From Thamnidium elegans (lineage: Eukaryota > Mucoromycota > Mucoromycetes > Mucorales > Mucoraceae): a stretch of 64,000 nucleotides of DNA. The notes under the pieces were generated by a model that was given only the letters and a program-made list of their open reading frames with translations, made no database searches and had not been told where the DNA came from. The stretch is from NCBI GenBank assembly GCA_025201345.1, contig JAIXMG010000001.1, positions 2,480,001 to 2,544,000 of the forward strand. The letters are read 5' to 3'. Shown piece after piece: positions 1 to 11,094 of this stretch (position 1 is its first letter; each line of letters starts with the position of its first letter). Made by a program: the position numbers and the translations under genes.

Positions 1-364
1 AAGTTGGGTTTTTAAAAATTCGAGACATTATCTTATGTGAGTATAGTAGTCATGTGATTCAGTAACATCTCTTATTTATTTATTTTTCTCAGCCTCACAG
101 AAATACTATAGAATTATACAGTTTGAGCTTTTGAGGTTATACGAACTTCAAGAAGAAATAAGGAGCGTATCCTACTTTGATGTGTGGCGCCGTATAAAAC
201 TGTCTATTGCGATTGCCAAAGTAGTGGTTCAGATACCCTTGACTGTTAACAGCGCTATTAAACAAGAAGAAAAGTACCAAGGAGGGCTTTTGGGGCTTCA
301 AATAGAATATGGATTACAAAAAGCCGTTACCATGTTTGAATCATCTGCTTCAGAATGGGTTTAA
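1..364 (+). CDS. 3' end of an unidentified gene (partial)
   Basis: Two exons are visible, about 1-36 and 93-364, separated by an intron with a GTGAGT donor and a TTTCTCAG acceptor. The frame stays open across the junction and back to the window edge, so the start codon lies to the left. The visible C-terminal part is about 100 residues, mostly predicted helix, with a hydrophobic stretch around LSIAIAKVVVQIPL, and ends ...SSASEWV. I do not recognise the family. An apparent start at 131 is only an internal TTG and is not used. The next gene follows on the same strand after about 200 bp of T-rich spacer. Confidence 0.55.
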
Positions 365-560
365 ACGCACCATCATAATCTATATTTAACAACTATATGA
401 CTCCTATAAAAGAAACAAAATAATTTTGATAAATATAACACTAATTTCTTCTAATAAAAGCAACTAAGCCCTATACCAAAATTATTTAATTTTTTTTTTT
501 ATTTTATTTTTTTTTATTTCATATTTTCTTTTTCTTTTTCATAATAATATACCAACAAAA

Positions 561-1505
561 ATGCATGATATCGAAAAGGAACCTTTAACTGCACCTCAAG
601 AATGGGTGTCAGATACACCTCTCGAACCTGCATTATCCTCAAGACAAAACAGCGAAATATTAAACGTTCTGTACTTCAAGACATTTGAAACAATAGCCGA
701 AAACGTAATATTCAACATCAACGAGTGTCAAGAAGACATTGAGGTACTAAAAGAAGCCCACAAGACGCTATACGAGCATACACCCAATACCAACAAAATA
801 GCTTACAAGAACCGATCCACGCTGACCTCGCAAACTATCAAACTAGACAACAGACTGCAATACCTTCGAAAATCCGTTGTCACGCTTGAACCTTCCAAAC
901 CAAAGCTATCCGACCTAGACCTTCGCAACCAAAAATACAAGCTTATTTTGAGGTCCTACAAGGACCTGTTGGAAAAGTATATTAACATAACCTTGGAAAG
1001 TCAAAGATACACAGCACAGCTGTTTGAGAAGTATATTAAAACCGTAAATCCGCATGCTACACCCTTTGATTTGGAACGAGCTATTGCTTCAACGGGCGAA
1101 GACTCGCCGTCGGTGTTTGTGCAGATACTGATGCAACGAGGCGTTAGAAGGAACGATAAGGAAGTACAGCATATGATGCATATCGTTCAGGATATCCATG
1201 GAGATCTTCGGCAGTTGGCATTAACGTTTATAAAGTTGTCAGAGATGAGAAATGAAGTCAACATTCTGATTGAAAGGTACAGACGTCGATGGCCCCTCGT
1301 CTTAAAAGAAGGAAACGTGGTTTATGTGATAGACGATGAACTCAATGTGTTGGAAAGAACACAGGTGGGCAATACAATTGATTTTGACGGGCTGTTACGT
1401 AAAAGGGAAAAAAGAAATAAGCTGATTGCTAGTTTGGTGGCTCTTATTACGGTGATTGTAATTACTAGTATTGTTGTTTCTACTACATTATTTACTGATT
1501 TTTAA
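561..1505 (+). CDS. Divergent syntaxin-like t-SNARE, tail-anchored
   Basis: Single-exon gene of 314 residues. What is seen: an N-terminal helical region (about 35-165), then the motif KYIKTVNPHATPFDLERAI, which resembles the syntaxin linker (Y-x-x-VNP-x-AT-x-x-E-I-x-x-AI), then a SNARE-like helix (about 190-240, VQHMMHIVQDIHGDLRQLAL), and a C-terminal membrane anchor (about 287-309) followed by only a few residues. Syntaxins are Q-SNAREs that drive membrane fusion at the plasma membrane or endomembranes. Oddity: the SNARE helix does not run directly into the anchor. A segment of about 45 residues (WPLVLKEGNVVYVIDDELNV and following) sits in between. The family call rests on the linker and overall layout; fusion activity is uncertain. 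Confidence 0.65.
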   Translation: MHDIEKEPLTAPQEWVSDTPLEPALSSRQNSEILNVLYFKTFETIAENVIFNINECQEDIEVLKEAHKTLYEHTPNTNKIAYKNRSTLTSQTIKLDNRLQYLRKSVVTLEPSKPKLSDLDLRNQKYKLILRSYKDLLEKYINITLESQRYTAQLFEKYIKTVNPHATPFDLERAIASTGEDSPSVFVQILMQRGVRRNDKEVQHMMHIVQDIHGDLRQLALTFIKLSEMRNEVNILIERYRRRWPLVLKEGNVVYVIDDELNVLERTQVGNTIDFDGLLRKREKRNKLIASLVALITVIVITSIVVSTTLFTDF

Positions 1506-1747
1506 AAAATATATTTTCCTTGTCATATAATAAATATTTCGTTCTACTATATTAAGAAAAAAAAAGTAAATAGTTTGATAAGTACAAGTTTTAAGGTTTA
1601 GCTATATTTAAGCTTTTTTTTTCTATCGATAAACCAATAAATATATCGCAAAAAGAAGTAATGGTAGTTTTATACATCTTCTTTGATTAGGACGCCACAC
1701 CAAAAATGTTACACTTACACAAAATAATATAAATAGGGGCGGGTAAA

Positions 1748-1789
<42 letters not shown>

Positions 1790-2352
1790 GGTTGAACTGT
1801 TATAGACCTTCACGAGGAATTAAAGGGTACTATATCAGTATGTTCTCCATACATCCGCTGATATTGCAAGACTCGAAGTTATTAGTCGATGATACAGAAA
1901 CCAATTGAGCAATTCTAGGTTGTGGTTAAGAGAAGAGCCTTTGGGAGCAATAATATGCATTTAAGTTTTTGCTTCCAAGCTTGAAGTATACCTTAATAAT
2001 CTTTAAATTGGTTAAATATGAGTGATCTTTACAAGTAAGCTTTTCTACAGATAAAAGGCTTTTTTAATTTTAGAATATGAAATAAAAAAATAACCGAACA
2101 TAAGAAATGGTTCCTGTAAGTAGGCTATAGTTTGCTCTTTAAAACGTGAGTTTTGCACTGAGAATTAACTTAAAAGAACACGGTTCAACATAACTTTTTT
2201 ACGCGATATGTTGTCATTTTTCTGTTACTCAAAAATATATCACTCTTATTGGATTAGAAAAAAAAACTCCTCTCAAAGTACAAATACACTTTTTTTTTTT
2301 TTTTTTTTTTACAAAAATAAGTTTATTTCTCTTCATCTCTTTTTTTTTCGAA
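1506..2352. other. Intergenic spacer with a 37-nt poly-A tract
   Basis: No coding potential is visible on either strand. The spacer holds an uninterrupted A tract at 1751-1787, a T tract near 2290-2310 and general AT-rich sequence. It should contain the 3' end of the syntaxin-like gene and the promoter of the downstream dehydrogenase. Confidence 0.6.
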
Positions 2353-3188
2353 ATGTACTTTATAACACCATGTAAGTTAAACATTATTTTTTTCGCTTGT
2401 TGTATTATTTTCTAAACGGATATAAACTCGATAGTATTCTTTTGGATCGGTGTATTGGCTGTAGTCCCTTACCTCGCCCTTGTTCTTTATGGCGCCTATG
2501 GTTGCCCCGAACAAAACTTGAAGGACAAGTACAACGCCAAGTGGTAACTATTTTAATTTATTTACACAGAAACAAATTTTAAAGCGAAATGTAGGGCACT
2601 TGTTACAGGTGGTTCTTCCGGTATCGGTGCAGCTATTGTCCGTAAATTTGCTTCTCAAGGCCTCAACGTAGTTGTTGTAGCACTTGACGATACCACCTTA
2701 TCCAAGTTCAAGGAAACCATTGTTGCTGAATTTCCCAACGTCGAGTTCCGTTTTGTTGGCTGTGATTTATCAGAGGCCTCTGGCGAGATTTATTTAAATG
2801 CTGTCAAGGAGTCCACTAAGGATATCGATGTTCAAATTTTGTGTAACAATGCTGGTTTTATTACCACTGGTGGCTATGCTGATATCGCTCTTAAGCGCGA
2901 GATGGCTAACTTCCACACTAACGTCACCGCCGGTTTGACTTTAACACATCATTTCGCCGATGAGATGTTGAACAAGAAGTTACGTGGGCTGATTACTTTT
3001 ACTTCTTCTTCTGCTGGTTTTATTCCTAACCCCATGTCTGCTTTATACTGTACGTACTATGTGTGATAGAATAATTGTATGCAATCTAATAATTTATCAT
3101 TAGCTTCTAGCAAGATTTTCTTGACCAACTTTGCTGCTTCTATTGCTGCTGAATTAGCTGAGGCCAAGATTGATGTTTTAGTTATTGT

Positions 3189-3238
<50 letters not shown>

Positions 3239-3557
3239 CTTTTTACGTAACACTAAATTATATATGTAGCATCCTTCACCTATCGATTCCAACTTTTATA
3301 GTAACGCTGGAAAGATGTCTGCTCTCACATCCGCTCAAAAATTCTCTTCTCCTCCTTCTGTTATTGCTGACACCATCTGTCGTAACGCCGGTAAGATCAT
3401 TGTCTCTGATCAAGGACCTATTACAGTTGTCATGAAGATCTTTATGACAAAGGTTTTGGATTGGAACGTTTTTGCAGAAATTATGAAGCTTGGACTTCGT
3501 TTCAATGGTGATTATAAGGCTATGAAGGTTGAACGTCCTACCAAAAAGACAAACTAA
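2353..3557 (+). CDS. Membrane-anchored short-chain dehydrogenase/reductase
   Basis: Phase-checked model of five exons, 2353-2371, 2435-2543, 2595-3049, 3104-3186 and 3270-3557, giving 317 residues. The protein starts with a hydrophobic membrane segment (about 7-27). Then follow the Rossmann nucleotide-binding motif TGGSSGIG, the NNAG motif, the catalytic Ser in the TSSSAG region, and the YxxxK signature as YSSSK, which is restored only when the 3050-3103 intron is removed. KWALVTGG just before the nucleotide site resembles the KWAVVTG of 17-beta-hydroxysteroid dehydrogenase/3-ketoacyl-CoA reductase (very-long-chain fatty acid elongation) enzymes. That makes an ER lipid reductase likely, but the substrate cannot be read from sequence. 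Intron 4 contains about 40 consecutive A residues. Confidence 0.85.
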
Positions 3558-3760
3558 TAAAAAATGTGTGTGGGGGGTTTTAGCTTTCAAAAAAAAAATT
3601 GTTTTGTAAGCTAAAAAAAAAAAAAAAAAAAAAAACCCTCAATGTATGTACTATTATATTTTTTTATTATTATTATTATGTGCAAAGGTATGATGAGGGA
3701 AAAAAAAGTAAAATAGAAAAAAAAAAAAAGGTTGCTTTTTTTTTTTATGTGCAAAAGGTA

Positions 3761-5676
3761 TTAAGTATTTATAAATGGATGAGCTAAAAGTTCCGTCAAG
3801 GTGGGACGTAATTGAGCGTTTCTGTTTAAACAGACCTGTAACAAGTTTCGGAGAACAGTAGGCACAACTATTGTGTCATCGCCATACTTTACATTTTCAG
3901 GAATAAGGATATCGTGTTCTACATTAATGATAGCACCTATTCTGGCATTTCTTGGTAAATGAAAAAAAGGTGGTTTAGAATATATCATCTGGTATAAAAT
4001 ACATCCTAAAGACCAAACATCACTTGGTCTTCCTTGTTTATAACCCGGTATTCCTCCTATATCTATATTGGCATCCACTAAAGATTCTGGTGCCATAAAG
4101 TTTGCTGTTCCAACCTACATAGAAATTTATTAGTTTTAACAAACATAACAGTAAAAAGGACTTTTTTTTTAAAAGAAAAAAAAAAACTTGCCTGATTTTG
4201 TCTTCCAATATTAGTTGTGAAATCCGGGATTTTGTCTGCGATACCGAAATCAATAAGCTTTAAGCATCCATCGACAACAACGAAATTAGCAGGCTTCAAA
4301 TCGGCATGAATGATATTATGTTTATGTGTTGCTTTTACAGCTTTTAGCATCTAATGTATTTTTTTGTTAGCATCAGTAAAAAAAAACATACAAATAAGAT
4401 AAAATAAAAAACGTACCTGCTTCCAATAGTATTTAAAAAAAGTAATATCCCAACCTTGTTTAATTTGACTTTGTATCAAATGACCGAAATTCGAACTACC
4501 GTACTCCATTACCATATAAGCGACTTTGGCCGTGATTTCCGAATCACAAAGATTAATAACGTGTCGACAGCTCATCAGTACTTTCATAATTTTAATTTCG
4601 TTTTTGACATTCTCTATATCGAGGTCGTCTCTTAAGATGATCCATTTCAATGCAAATATGTCCATATGCGTCAATGAAAGAACCTGGTATACCTTTCCCG
4701 ATCCTCCTTCGCCAATTGATCGAATGATTCTGTATTTGTGTTGCTTTACCTATTTTATCCCATTTAGTCATCTTTGTTAAATATACTTTGCAAAAACTCA
4801 CCTGTATAATCTCATCCGGACGAGGCGGATTTGGTACTTCATCTGTAGGTGGTTTATAACCTAAAAACGATTCATGGTCGTCATTATTATTCATCATGTT
4901 GCTGTTATGTTCTGCCGATACACTCGGTGAATGAGCATGGTATTCAACGGTAGTGGCACCATTTAATTCGTTATATACTGAGCCGTTATGATTACTATTT
5001 TGATTACTGTGGGAATAAGACGTACTACGCTCTACATATGTAGTACTGCTATTAAAATGTGTTGGGCTACTAAAGTGTGTTGGGCTATGTGAGTATCTTT
5101 TTCTTTTCGCTTGTTGATTACTATATTATAAATAATATTAGTAAGGAGGGGGGGGGGATATATATTTATTGTTATTATATATTTACAGAATAGCTTCAGA
5201 AGTTATCTACATAATAAATAAACGAGTCAGAAAAAGGAGGAATTTTTTCTAAAAATTATTATTATTATACGTACATTAAAATCTTCATTACTTCGTTTGG
5301 TTTTATTTAATTGTAATCTGCGTATATATTCACCGTTGGTAAATCGCCCTAGTTTCATGCCAAGGTCAAGTTCAGTCTTTGATTCTATTTTTGGTGAAGG
5401 TTTCAGTTGTAACTTTGGTTCTGTCCTTGAAGCTCTTTCTACAATTGATTCGTATGTATTATGTGAGGATAATGTGGTCGAGTCCATCATGACCTTTTTA
5501 ATAAAAAAAACAGGAGTAAATGTTTGTCAGTGTACTCTATTTTCTTTTATATATTTATATATATATACCGGATTGTCTTCAAGACAGGGTTCTTCGTCGT
5601 CAGACAGATTATCTATTTCTTCCAAGAGACTAAAGGAGCCAGAGATAAAATCTAATGGATCTCGCAGTCTCTCCAT
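3761..5676 (-). CDS. MPS1: Dual-specificity spindle checkpoint kinase, Mps1/TTK family
   Basis: Phase-checked model of seven exons on the minus strand: 5676-5569, 5493-5275, 5206-5187, 5120-4802, 4749-4417, 4350-4192 and 4114-3761, giving 503 residues. The first ~250 residues are low-complexity and Ser/Asn/His-rich. The kinase domain fills the rest: GEGGSGKVY glycine loop, Lys in FALKWI, catalytic loop HADLKPANF, DFG, and an activation segment ending VGTANFMAPE followed by GRPSDVWSLGCILYQM. The HxDLKPANF loop and the Q-VGT-N-x-MAPE segment are typical of Mps1, which phosphorylates kinetochore proteins in the spindle assembly checkpoint and acts in spindle-pole duplication. Oddities: a 20-nt exon (5187-5206) and a GC-AG intron (4115-4191). 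Confidence 0.9.
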
Positions 5677-6081
5677 TAGTGGAATGTATGTTTTTTATAT
5701 AGTATGTGTAAATGAGAAAGAAAGAACAAGAAAAAAAAAAAAAAAACTCTCATGCTATTAAAAAGCCGCCTTTTTTATATGTATATATATATATAAATAT
5801 ATATTTTTTTTTTTGACATTTTCAGGCCAAGTAAAAAAAAAAAGGTAATACAATGATCTCCCTAATTTATACATGTGCTGGTTACTACTTCTAGCATGGA
5901 ATCACTGGATTCAAGCAAGTGAATATATTGTAGAGACATACAACAGTTTAAATTTTAAAAAAAGAAATCAACACTTAATAAGGTTTGTTTGGCGCACTTT
6001 GCTACAAACATCTTAAGATTGATTTCTAATCAATAGTTACGCAAGTGTAATATAATTGGAAATAAATGAATAGTTTATTAT
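5677..6081. other. Spacer between MPS1 and the thioredoxin-like gene
   Basis: AT-rich sequence with A and T runs and no ORF with family features. It should hold the promoter of the minus-strand MPS1 gene and the 3' end of the thioredoxin-like gene, which lies upstream in the same orientation. Confidence 0.5.
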
Positions 6082-6518
6082 TTAGTTTTCAACAAACTTG
6101 AGAAGCTTTGCATAATCAGCACAGTCTTCTTCAACCAAACATTCACCGGGACCAGCCTATAAAAACAATAAGTAAGTATATGATAATAATAAAAAGGACA
6201 AAATAATTAACTTACGGTAGACCATTTGTAAAGAGTGGGGATAGCAGGAACATTGAAACGAACACGGTAAGGATGAGTAGTGTTACCCTTCCATTCATCA
6301 CGTCCACCAACAGGAGCTTCTAAAAGAATAGAGTCCTTTACTTGAAGAACAGCTTTACGGACCAAAGGATCAGCAATGACACAATCGGGACACCAAGACT
6401 CTGAGGTCTCAGCATCGGCAGTACCGAAAAACAAGACAAAGACGGGGTTACCGGTCTCAAGTGCTGCCTTGACTTGAATGTCAAAGTCTTCAATGTTGTT
6501 AATACGAACAGATTTCAT
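6082..6518 (-). CDS. TXNDC17/TRP14-like thioredoxin-fold protein
   Basis: Phase-checked model of two exons, 6518-6216 and 6156-6082, giving 125 residues. The active-site motif is WCPDC, the signature of the 14-kDa thioredoxin-related family (DUF953; TXNDC17 in animals). It is preceded by a FVLFFG strand and followed by the cis-Pro region NVPAIPTLYKW. Members reduce small disulfides and L-cystine in the cytosol and are recycled by thioredoxin reductase. No signal peptide is visible, consistent with a cytosolic location. The second exon adds a short acidic tail with two further Cys (GECLVEEDC). Length matches the family. Confidence 0.9.
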
Positions 6519-6576
6519 TATAATTATTTGTAAAAGAAAAAAGATTTTTTTCGGGGTGAAAAAAAAAAGAGTTTAT

Positions 6577-9026
6577 TTATGAGTGTAATTCAGACTGCAA
6601 TTGGTTTACGAGACTATTTTAAGATTTGTTAGTAAAATAAAGTGTAAAATATTTAAAATACTCACCGGATAAGTTGCTCGTTTTCATCACGGTGTGAAAC
6701 ACAGTCTCTCTTCATATCTTGTATAATTGCTTGGTTATTATTTGTCAAGGTTTCCCAGTGAGTAACATTATCTTGCAACTTTTGGTATTTGGTTTCATAT
6801 TCCTTCATTTTTTTCTATTATATTTTTTTTTATAAGGATCTCTCATATATTAAATCATTAAAGTATAATACTGAAATTTTTTTCCCCAGTTAACTACTTC
6901 TTTCTCATATTTTAAGCCTTTTATTTACCTCATATCCTTCAATATTACGTTCATATTGGTCTATCGTCGAAGTGGTTTCAACATGTATTTTCTCTACTTC
7001 CTTTTGCTTTGATGCTACCAGTGCTTTGACTCTGTAAGCATAATCCTCCAATTCTCTATCTTTACAATCAACTACTGTTTGATATTGTTGATGCATGGTT
7101 GTAATCTCTTTACGGTGTTGTTCTGCAATATTAATTAACCTATCCTCATCAATAAAAGGTTTATTTGTTGTTGCTGTTGCTGTTGAACCTGCTACTGTAT
7201 TTGATAATTTCAGTTCAAGACCAGTAATTGTTTTACGTAATTCAGCAAGAGCAATTGCCTTTTCTTGACCTAAATGATTTATTTTAATTTCATGTGTATC
7301 CTTCAACTCCTTCATTTTATTCTTGATATCTTGTAATTCTTTTTGCTTAACATCAATTCGATTTAAGCACTCTTGATGAATGTTTTTAATAGGTTCATGA
7401 GGCGTATCTGAATTAATATCGTCATGGTTACTAGAGGTAGTAGGAGTGGATTTAGCTGTATGCTCTAATCGAACAGTAGCTGCTTCCAATGAATTTTGCA
7501 ATGTCTCTACTTGAAACAATAAATCTTCAATATGACTTGACTGTTCTTCAATTTCGGTTTCTTTATTTTCACAGTTCTCTGTTAGTTGATCCATTTCAAA
7601 CGTATGTTTTTCAATCAAGTTTTCTATCGTCTCCTTATGCGTTAAATCCTTTCTTAATAATTCATCATGTAACTTGTCTACTTGTTGTTGTGCAGCTCTG
7701 GTCTTTTCTAACCATGCTTGAGCGGTATCATCACTCCCACTTTGTAACTGTCTGATTTCATCACGGTACCTACGCTCCAATGACTCAGTAGCCTGCAGTG
7801 ATTGTCTCTTTAGTTCTTCCAAAGCAGCTTCAGAAGCAACTAACTCGGTTTGTATTTTACGAGTATGACTTGTGGATGCAGCTTCTTCCATAGACGCAAT
7901 TTGTGATTTTAAGTCAGATATAATTAACTCTTGCTCTTTTTTAAAGTTTTCGTGCATGGTTTGTTCAGAGCTTAATTGTTGCACATAGCTGTTCTTTTCT
8001 TTTTCAAGTCGCTCTAAATCGATTTGGTGTTGGTTTTCGTACGTTTGTTTGATCTTGCTGACTTGTTGGTCATAGTCTTTTGATAACGATTCGAATCTTT
8101 TCTTTTGATGTTCCATATCTGTTTCTTGGAAAATACTCTATAATAATTATAGTTAATATTGTATCTCCTCCTTTTTTTTTTTTTTATGCTGTTATGCTTA
8201 CCGAGTTTTGTTGTTTTTCCTTCAACTGGTTTAATTCTATAGAAAGTGCAGAGACCTTTTTTTCATTCTACAAAAAGAAATCCTCAAAATTTTAGTACGC
8301 TGTAATTTTAAAATTTTAAAAACTTACCTCGTCTATCAAAATGCGTTCAGATTCCTTCAAATTAGTTTCAGACTCTTTTAAAGCACGTTCAGACTCCTTT
8401 AATGCTTTTTCAGACTCTTTTAAAGCCTGTTCAGACTCTTTTAATTTTTGGATTTCTTGTTCCTTTTCAACCAATTGTAATTCCTGTTGAACAATCTAGA
8501 TTTTCGTGTAATCAGTGAGAAAAATAGAGCAGATAGAAATCAATTTTTATGTTACCTGTTCCTTCATAGTTTGAACTTCTTGTAAAGAGTCTAGTCCTGC
8601 AGGAGAAGAAACTCTTTTATTGTGAACAGTAGAGCCGTTAGGTGAACCTCCACCTACTTGGAGTGAAGCTCTACGAGCTAAAGGAGAGATAGTTGAGGAT
8701 CGTTGACTGGAAGGCACGATGGATCTTCTGTTGGGTGCAGGAGATGTAGGTGAAGAAACTGCAGATGAAACCTTTGACGTACGATCTACTTTTACTGGTG
8801 CCGGTGCTGCTTTACGAGGTGAACTAGACGTCAAAGAACGTGTCTTCGAAACTGAAGGTGAAGAAGGTTTGACAGAAGTACTGGAACGGCGGTTTAAGGG
8901 CGGTGTCGTTCTGGTTCGTGGTGTAGGTGTAGGTGTAGGAGCTGCTTCTCCTGATTTAATCCCCAACTCAGACAGTAACGACTTTCTTTTGGTGGTGGAC
9001 GGAGTTCTTGAAGCTCTATCTGTCAT
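6577..9026 (-). CDS. Ser/Pro-rich coiled-coil protein, possibly cytoskeletal
   Basis: Phase-checked model of six exons, 9026-8556, 8495-8328, 8267-8202, 8137-6929, 6814-6666 and 6613-6577, giving 699 residues. Residues 1-157 are basic and Ser/Thr/Pro-rich (many SPR-, RRSS- and PTPTP-type strings), looking disordered and phosphorylatable. The rest is almost continuous predicted coiled coil, rich in Glu, Lys and Gln with heptad Leu/Ile. Near residues 170-210 a seven-residue unit, KESE-x-x-L, is repeated about five times. A basic Ser/Pro head followed by a long coiled coil is typical of microtubule- or Golgi-associated scaffolds, but no CAP-Gly, calponin or motor domain is present, so the role is open. 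The gene is very close to the 5' end of the thioredoxin-like gene. Confidence 0.75.
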
Positions 9027-9419
9027 TAATATTAGATAATATATATATTAAAGGAGAAGAAGAAGAATATAATATAAAAAAAAACTTTTTTTTTATTGTG
9101 TGTATAAAAAAAAAGGGGAGAAAAAAAAAGCTTAAAATAATTAAATTTAGTACTACATCACAGTTTGGCTTCCTTATAACCAATTTGGGAATGAGCACAC
9201 GGTGACTACAACTTAGTAGGTTTACTCAAAATTGTTGGAAACTGCTATTTAAATAAATTGTCCAAATGAGGGTATTGGCAGTAACAACTTCTTTCTTTAA
9301 CGCCTTTACTACTATTGTACTACAACAAACAACTATTTGACTTTGTTTTTTCTTGTGTTTAGAATATATATTCATTGTTATATTATTAAGAAGGAGAAAA
9401 AAAAAAGGTTTATTGTTAT
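9027..9419. other. Spacer between two minus-strand genes
   Basis: AT-rich, with several short A and T runs. Reading both strands shows only low-complexity Lys/Phe strings and no supported gene. It should carry the promoter of the coiled-coil gene, which starts at 9026, and the terminator of the gene at 9420-10751. Confidence 0.5.
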
Positions 9420-10751
9420 TTAGATGTAACTCCATGGATCCATTTTTTTTATTTTTCCTGGAATACGCCTAGCTAATCCTCCAAATATCCAATAAGCACA
9501 CATTTCTTCGTGCTCATGAAGACGTTCTTGGAACACAAACGACGTACTTAACAGTTCCTCATAACGAACTCTGGTTTCATTAATGCGTTTCGAAAGGTAC
9601 TGGAATGAAAAACCTTGGGTATTAGCATCAAAAATTGCATTATACCAATCTTTATCTTCTTTTCTGGGCCTTATTTTTTCTACACGAGATAAAAGTTGTA
9701 TATGTATTTTTCTAATTGTCACAATCGCCTTTAAAACATCATGTTCTTCATTTCCTGGTTCTCCTGTTACTTCAAAAAACTTATCATAACGACAATTTTT
9801 AAGGTCATCAATTGACAGAGATAAAATTTTCTGTAATTGCTGTATAGATGTCTCTGTAACGGATAACCCTTTATCAAGTTCCAGTATCTTTTCTACCAGT
9901 TTCTTGTTTGACATCTCTCCAAGTTCTTTCAGTATACGTTCACTCCTTTTAGAAAGGGCCTGCGGATCATTGTCAGTACGTTTATTACAAGGATGTGTCA
10001 TAAAAATATTCTTATTTAAAAACTTGGTACGTTCAATACTTGTAAACGACTTTTTTTCTGCGGGGAACATGTACTTTTTTTCATCGTATCCAATTTTCTG
10101 CATTAGTTTCTTTTCTGTTTCGTCAAATGGCGCCATACTTAAAAACAAGTATTGACTGACGTATTCATGCGTAGTGTAAAGTAACCCTGCAGACACAATT
10201 TTTTGAAGCGAGCATTTAAGGTGGGGTTCTGTAGGTTCTACGCCAAGTGCTAATAAGAACAGTGTGGATATGGAATTGACACGATTCATGGAAACAGTAT
10301 CGAATTTTGAAAGTGCCAGCAGAAGCAACTTTTGTAAACGGGTGCGACGGAACGAAACAAATAGTTCGATCAGTACAAGTCGACTGAATTTCTTTTGGTC
10401 GGATTGGGTAGGGTATTCTGGAATAACCGTATGGAGTTTTCTGGACTTGGTTTTAGAGATCCAGTGATTGATAGAGGCCATTGATTTAGTTAGATTATCA
10501 CTAGCGGGTGGTCTGACATGCTGCTTAACAGGTGGATAAGTATATACGGCGTTAGTGGATGAATTAATGGACTTAGCCGTATAGCGACAAAAGACTTGGT
10601 AGACTAAATAACACGATCCGTTAGTGATAAGGATATTAAGAATTAAATATATAAGTTTTGAAATAAAGCTAAAAGGTAATACGGTGTCATTATGGCAAAC
10701 GATAGAAAAGGTAGTAAAACTCCATTGGCATAGAGTAGAATTTGTAACCAT
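9420..10751 (-). CDS. Hypothetical single-exon membrane protein
   Basis: Uninterrupted ORF of 443 residues with an ATG start. A hydrophobic helix at about residues 27-50 (SFISKLIYLILNILITNGSC) predicts one membrane anchor. The remainder is soluble, helical and basic, with an HHPV-free, low-Cys composition and a short predicted coiled coil near residues 275-320 (LVEKILELDKGLSVTETS). I recognise no domain. The lack of introns is unusual here, since most neighbours have several, but codon use and composition look ordinary. The length of the ORF in AT-rich DNA argues strongly that it is a real gene. Confidence 0.7.
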   Translation of the reverse strand: MVTNSTLCQWSFTTFSIVCHNDTVLPFSFISKLIYLILNILITNGSCYLVYQVFCRYTAKSINSSTNAVYTYPPVKQHVRPPASDNLTKSMASINHWISKTKSRKLHTVIPEYPTQSDQKKFSRLVLIELFVSFRRTRLQKLLLLALSKFDTVSMNRVNSISTLFLLALGVEPTEPHLKCSLQKIVSAGLLYTTHEYVSQYLFLSMAPFDETEKKLMQKIGYDEKKYMFPAEKKSFTSIERTKFLNKNIFMTHPCNKRTDNDPQALSKRSERILKELGEMSNKKLVEKILELDKGLSVTETSIQQLQKILSLSIDDLKNCRYDKFFEVTGEPGNEEHDVLKAIVTIRKIHIQLLSRVEKIRPRKEDKDWYNAIFDANTQGFSFQYLSKRINETRVRYEELLSTSFVFQERLHEHEEMCAYWIFGGLARRIPGKIKKMDPWSYI

Positions 10752-11094
10752 TTTTCTTTTTAGCAGTTTATAATAAAGTACATAGAATGTCTTGTATTTA
10801 TACTTGTAATATTTGTTTTTTGCTCTTTATTAAAAAAAAACAATGGTTTTGAATACTATGACAACAAAAAAGTTCTTTCTGGCACATTATTTTAATAAAG
10901 ACAAGAAAAAAAAGGGATTTGTTTATTTTTTTAATAAGACAAATTATGTTTGAGGGAGAGAGGTGACAGATCAGAGATATAAAAAAAAAAGTATAAAAAA
11001 AAAGAAAAAAAGCCGTAAGTATTATATTATTATAGACAAGCCATAGATAGCATATTATGAGTAGATATAGAAAATTAAAGCATAATATGTTTGT
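10752..11094. other. Spacer, promoter side of the 443-residue gene
   Basis: AT-rich non-coding sequence with A and T runs. No ORF or RNA gene is visible. Confidence 0.45.

Noticed and set aside
8719..9039. Gly/Val/Glu-rich plus-strand frame
   Set aside because: Antisense of the Ser/Pro-rich first exon of the coiled-coil gene.
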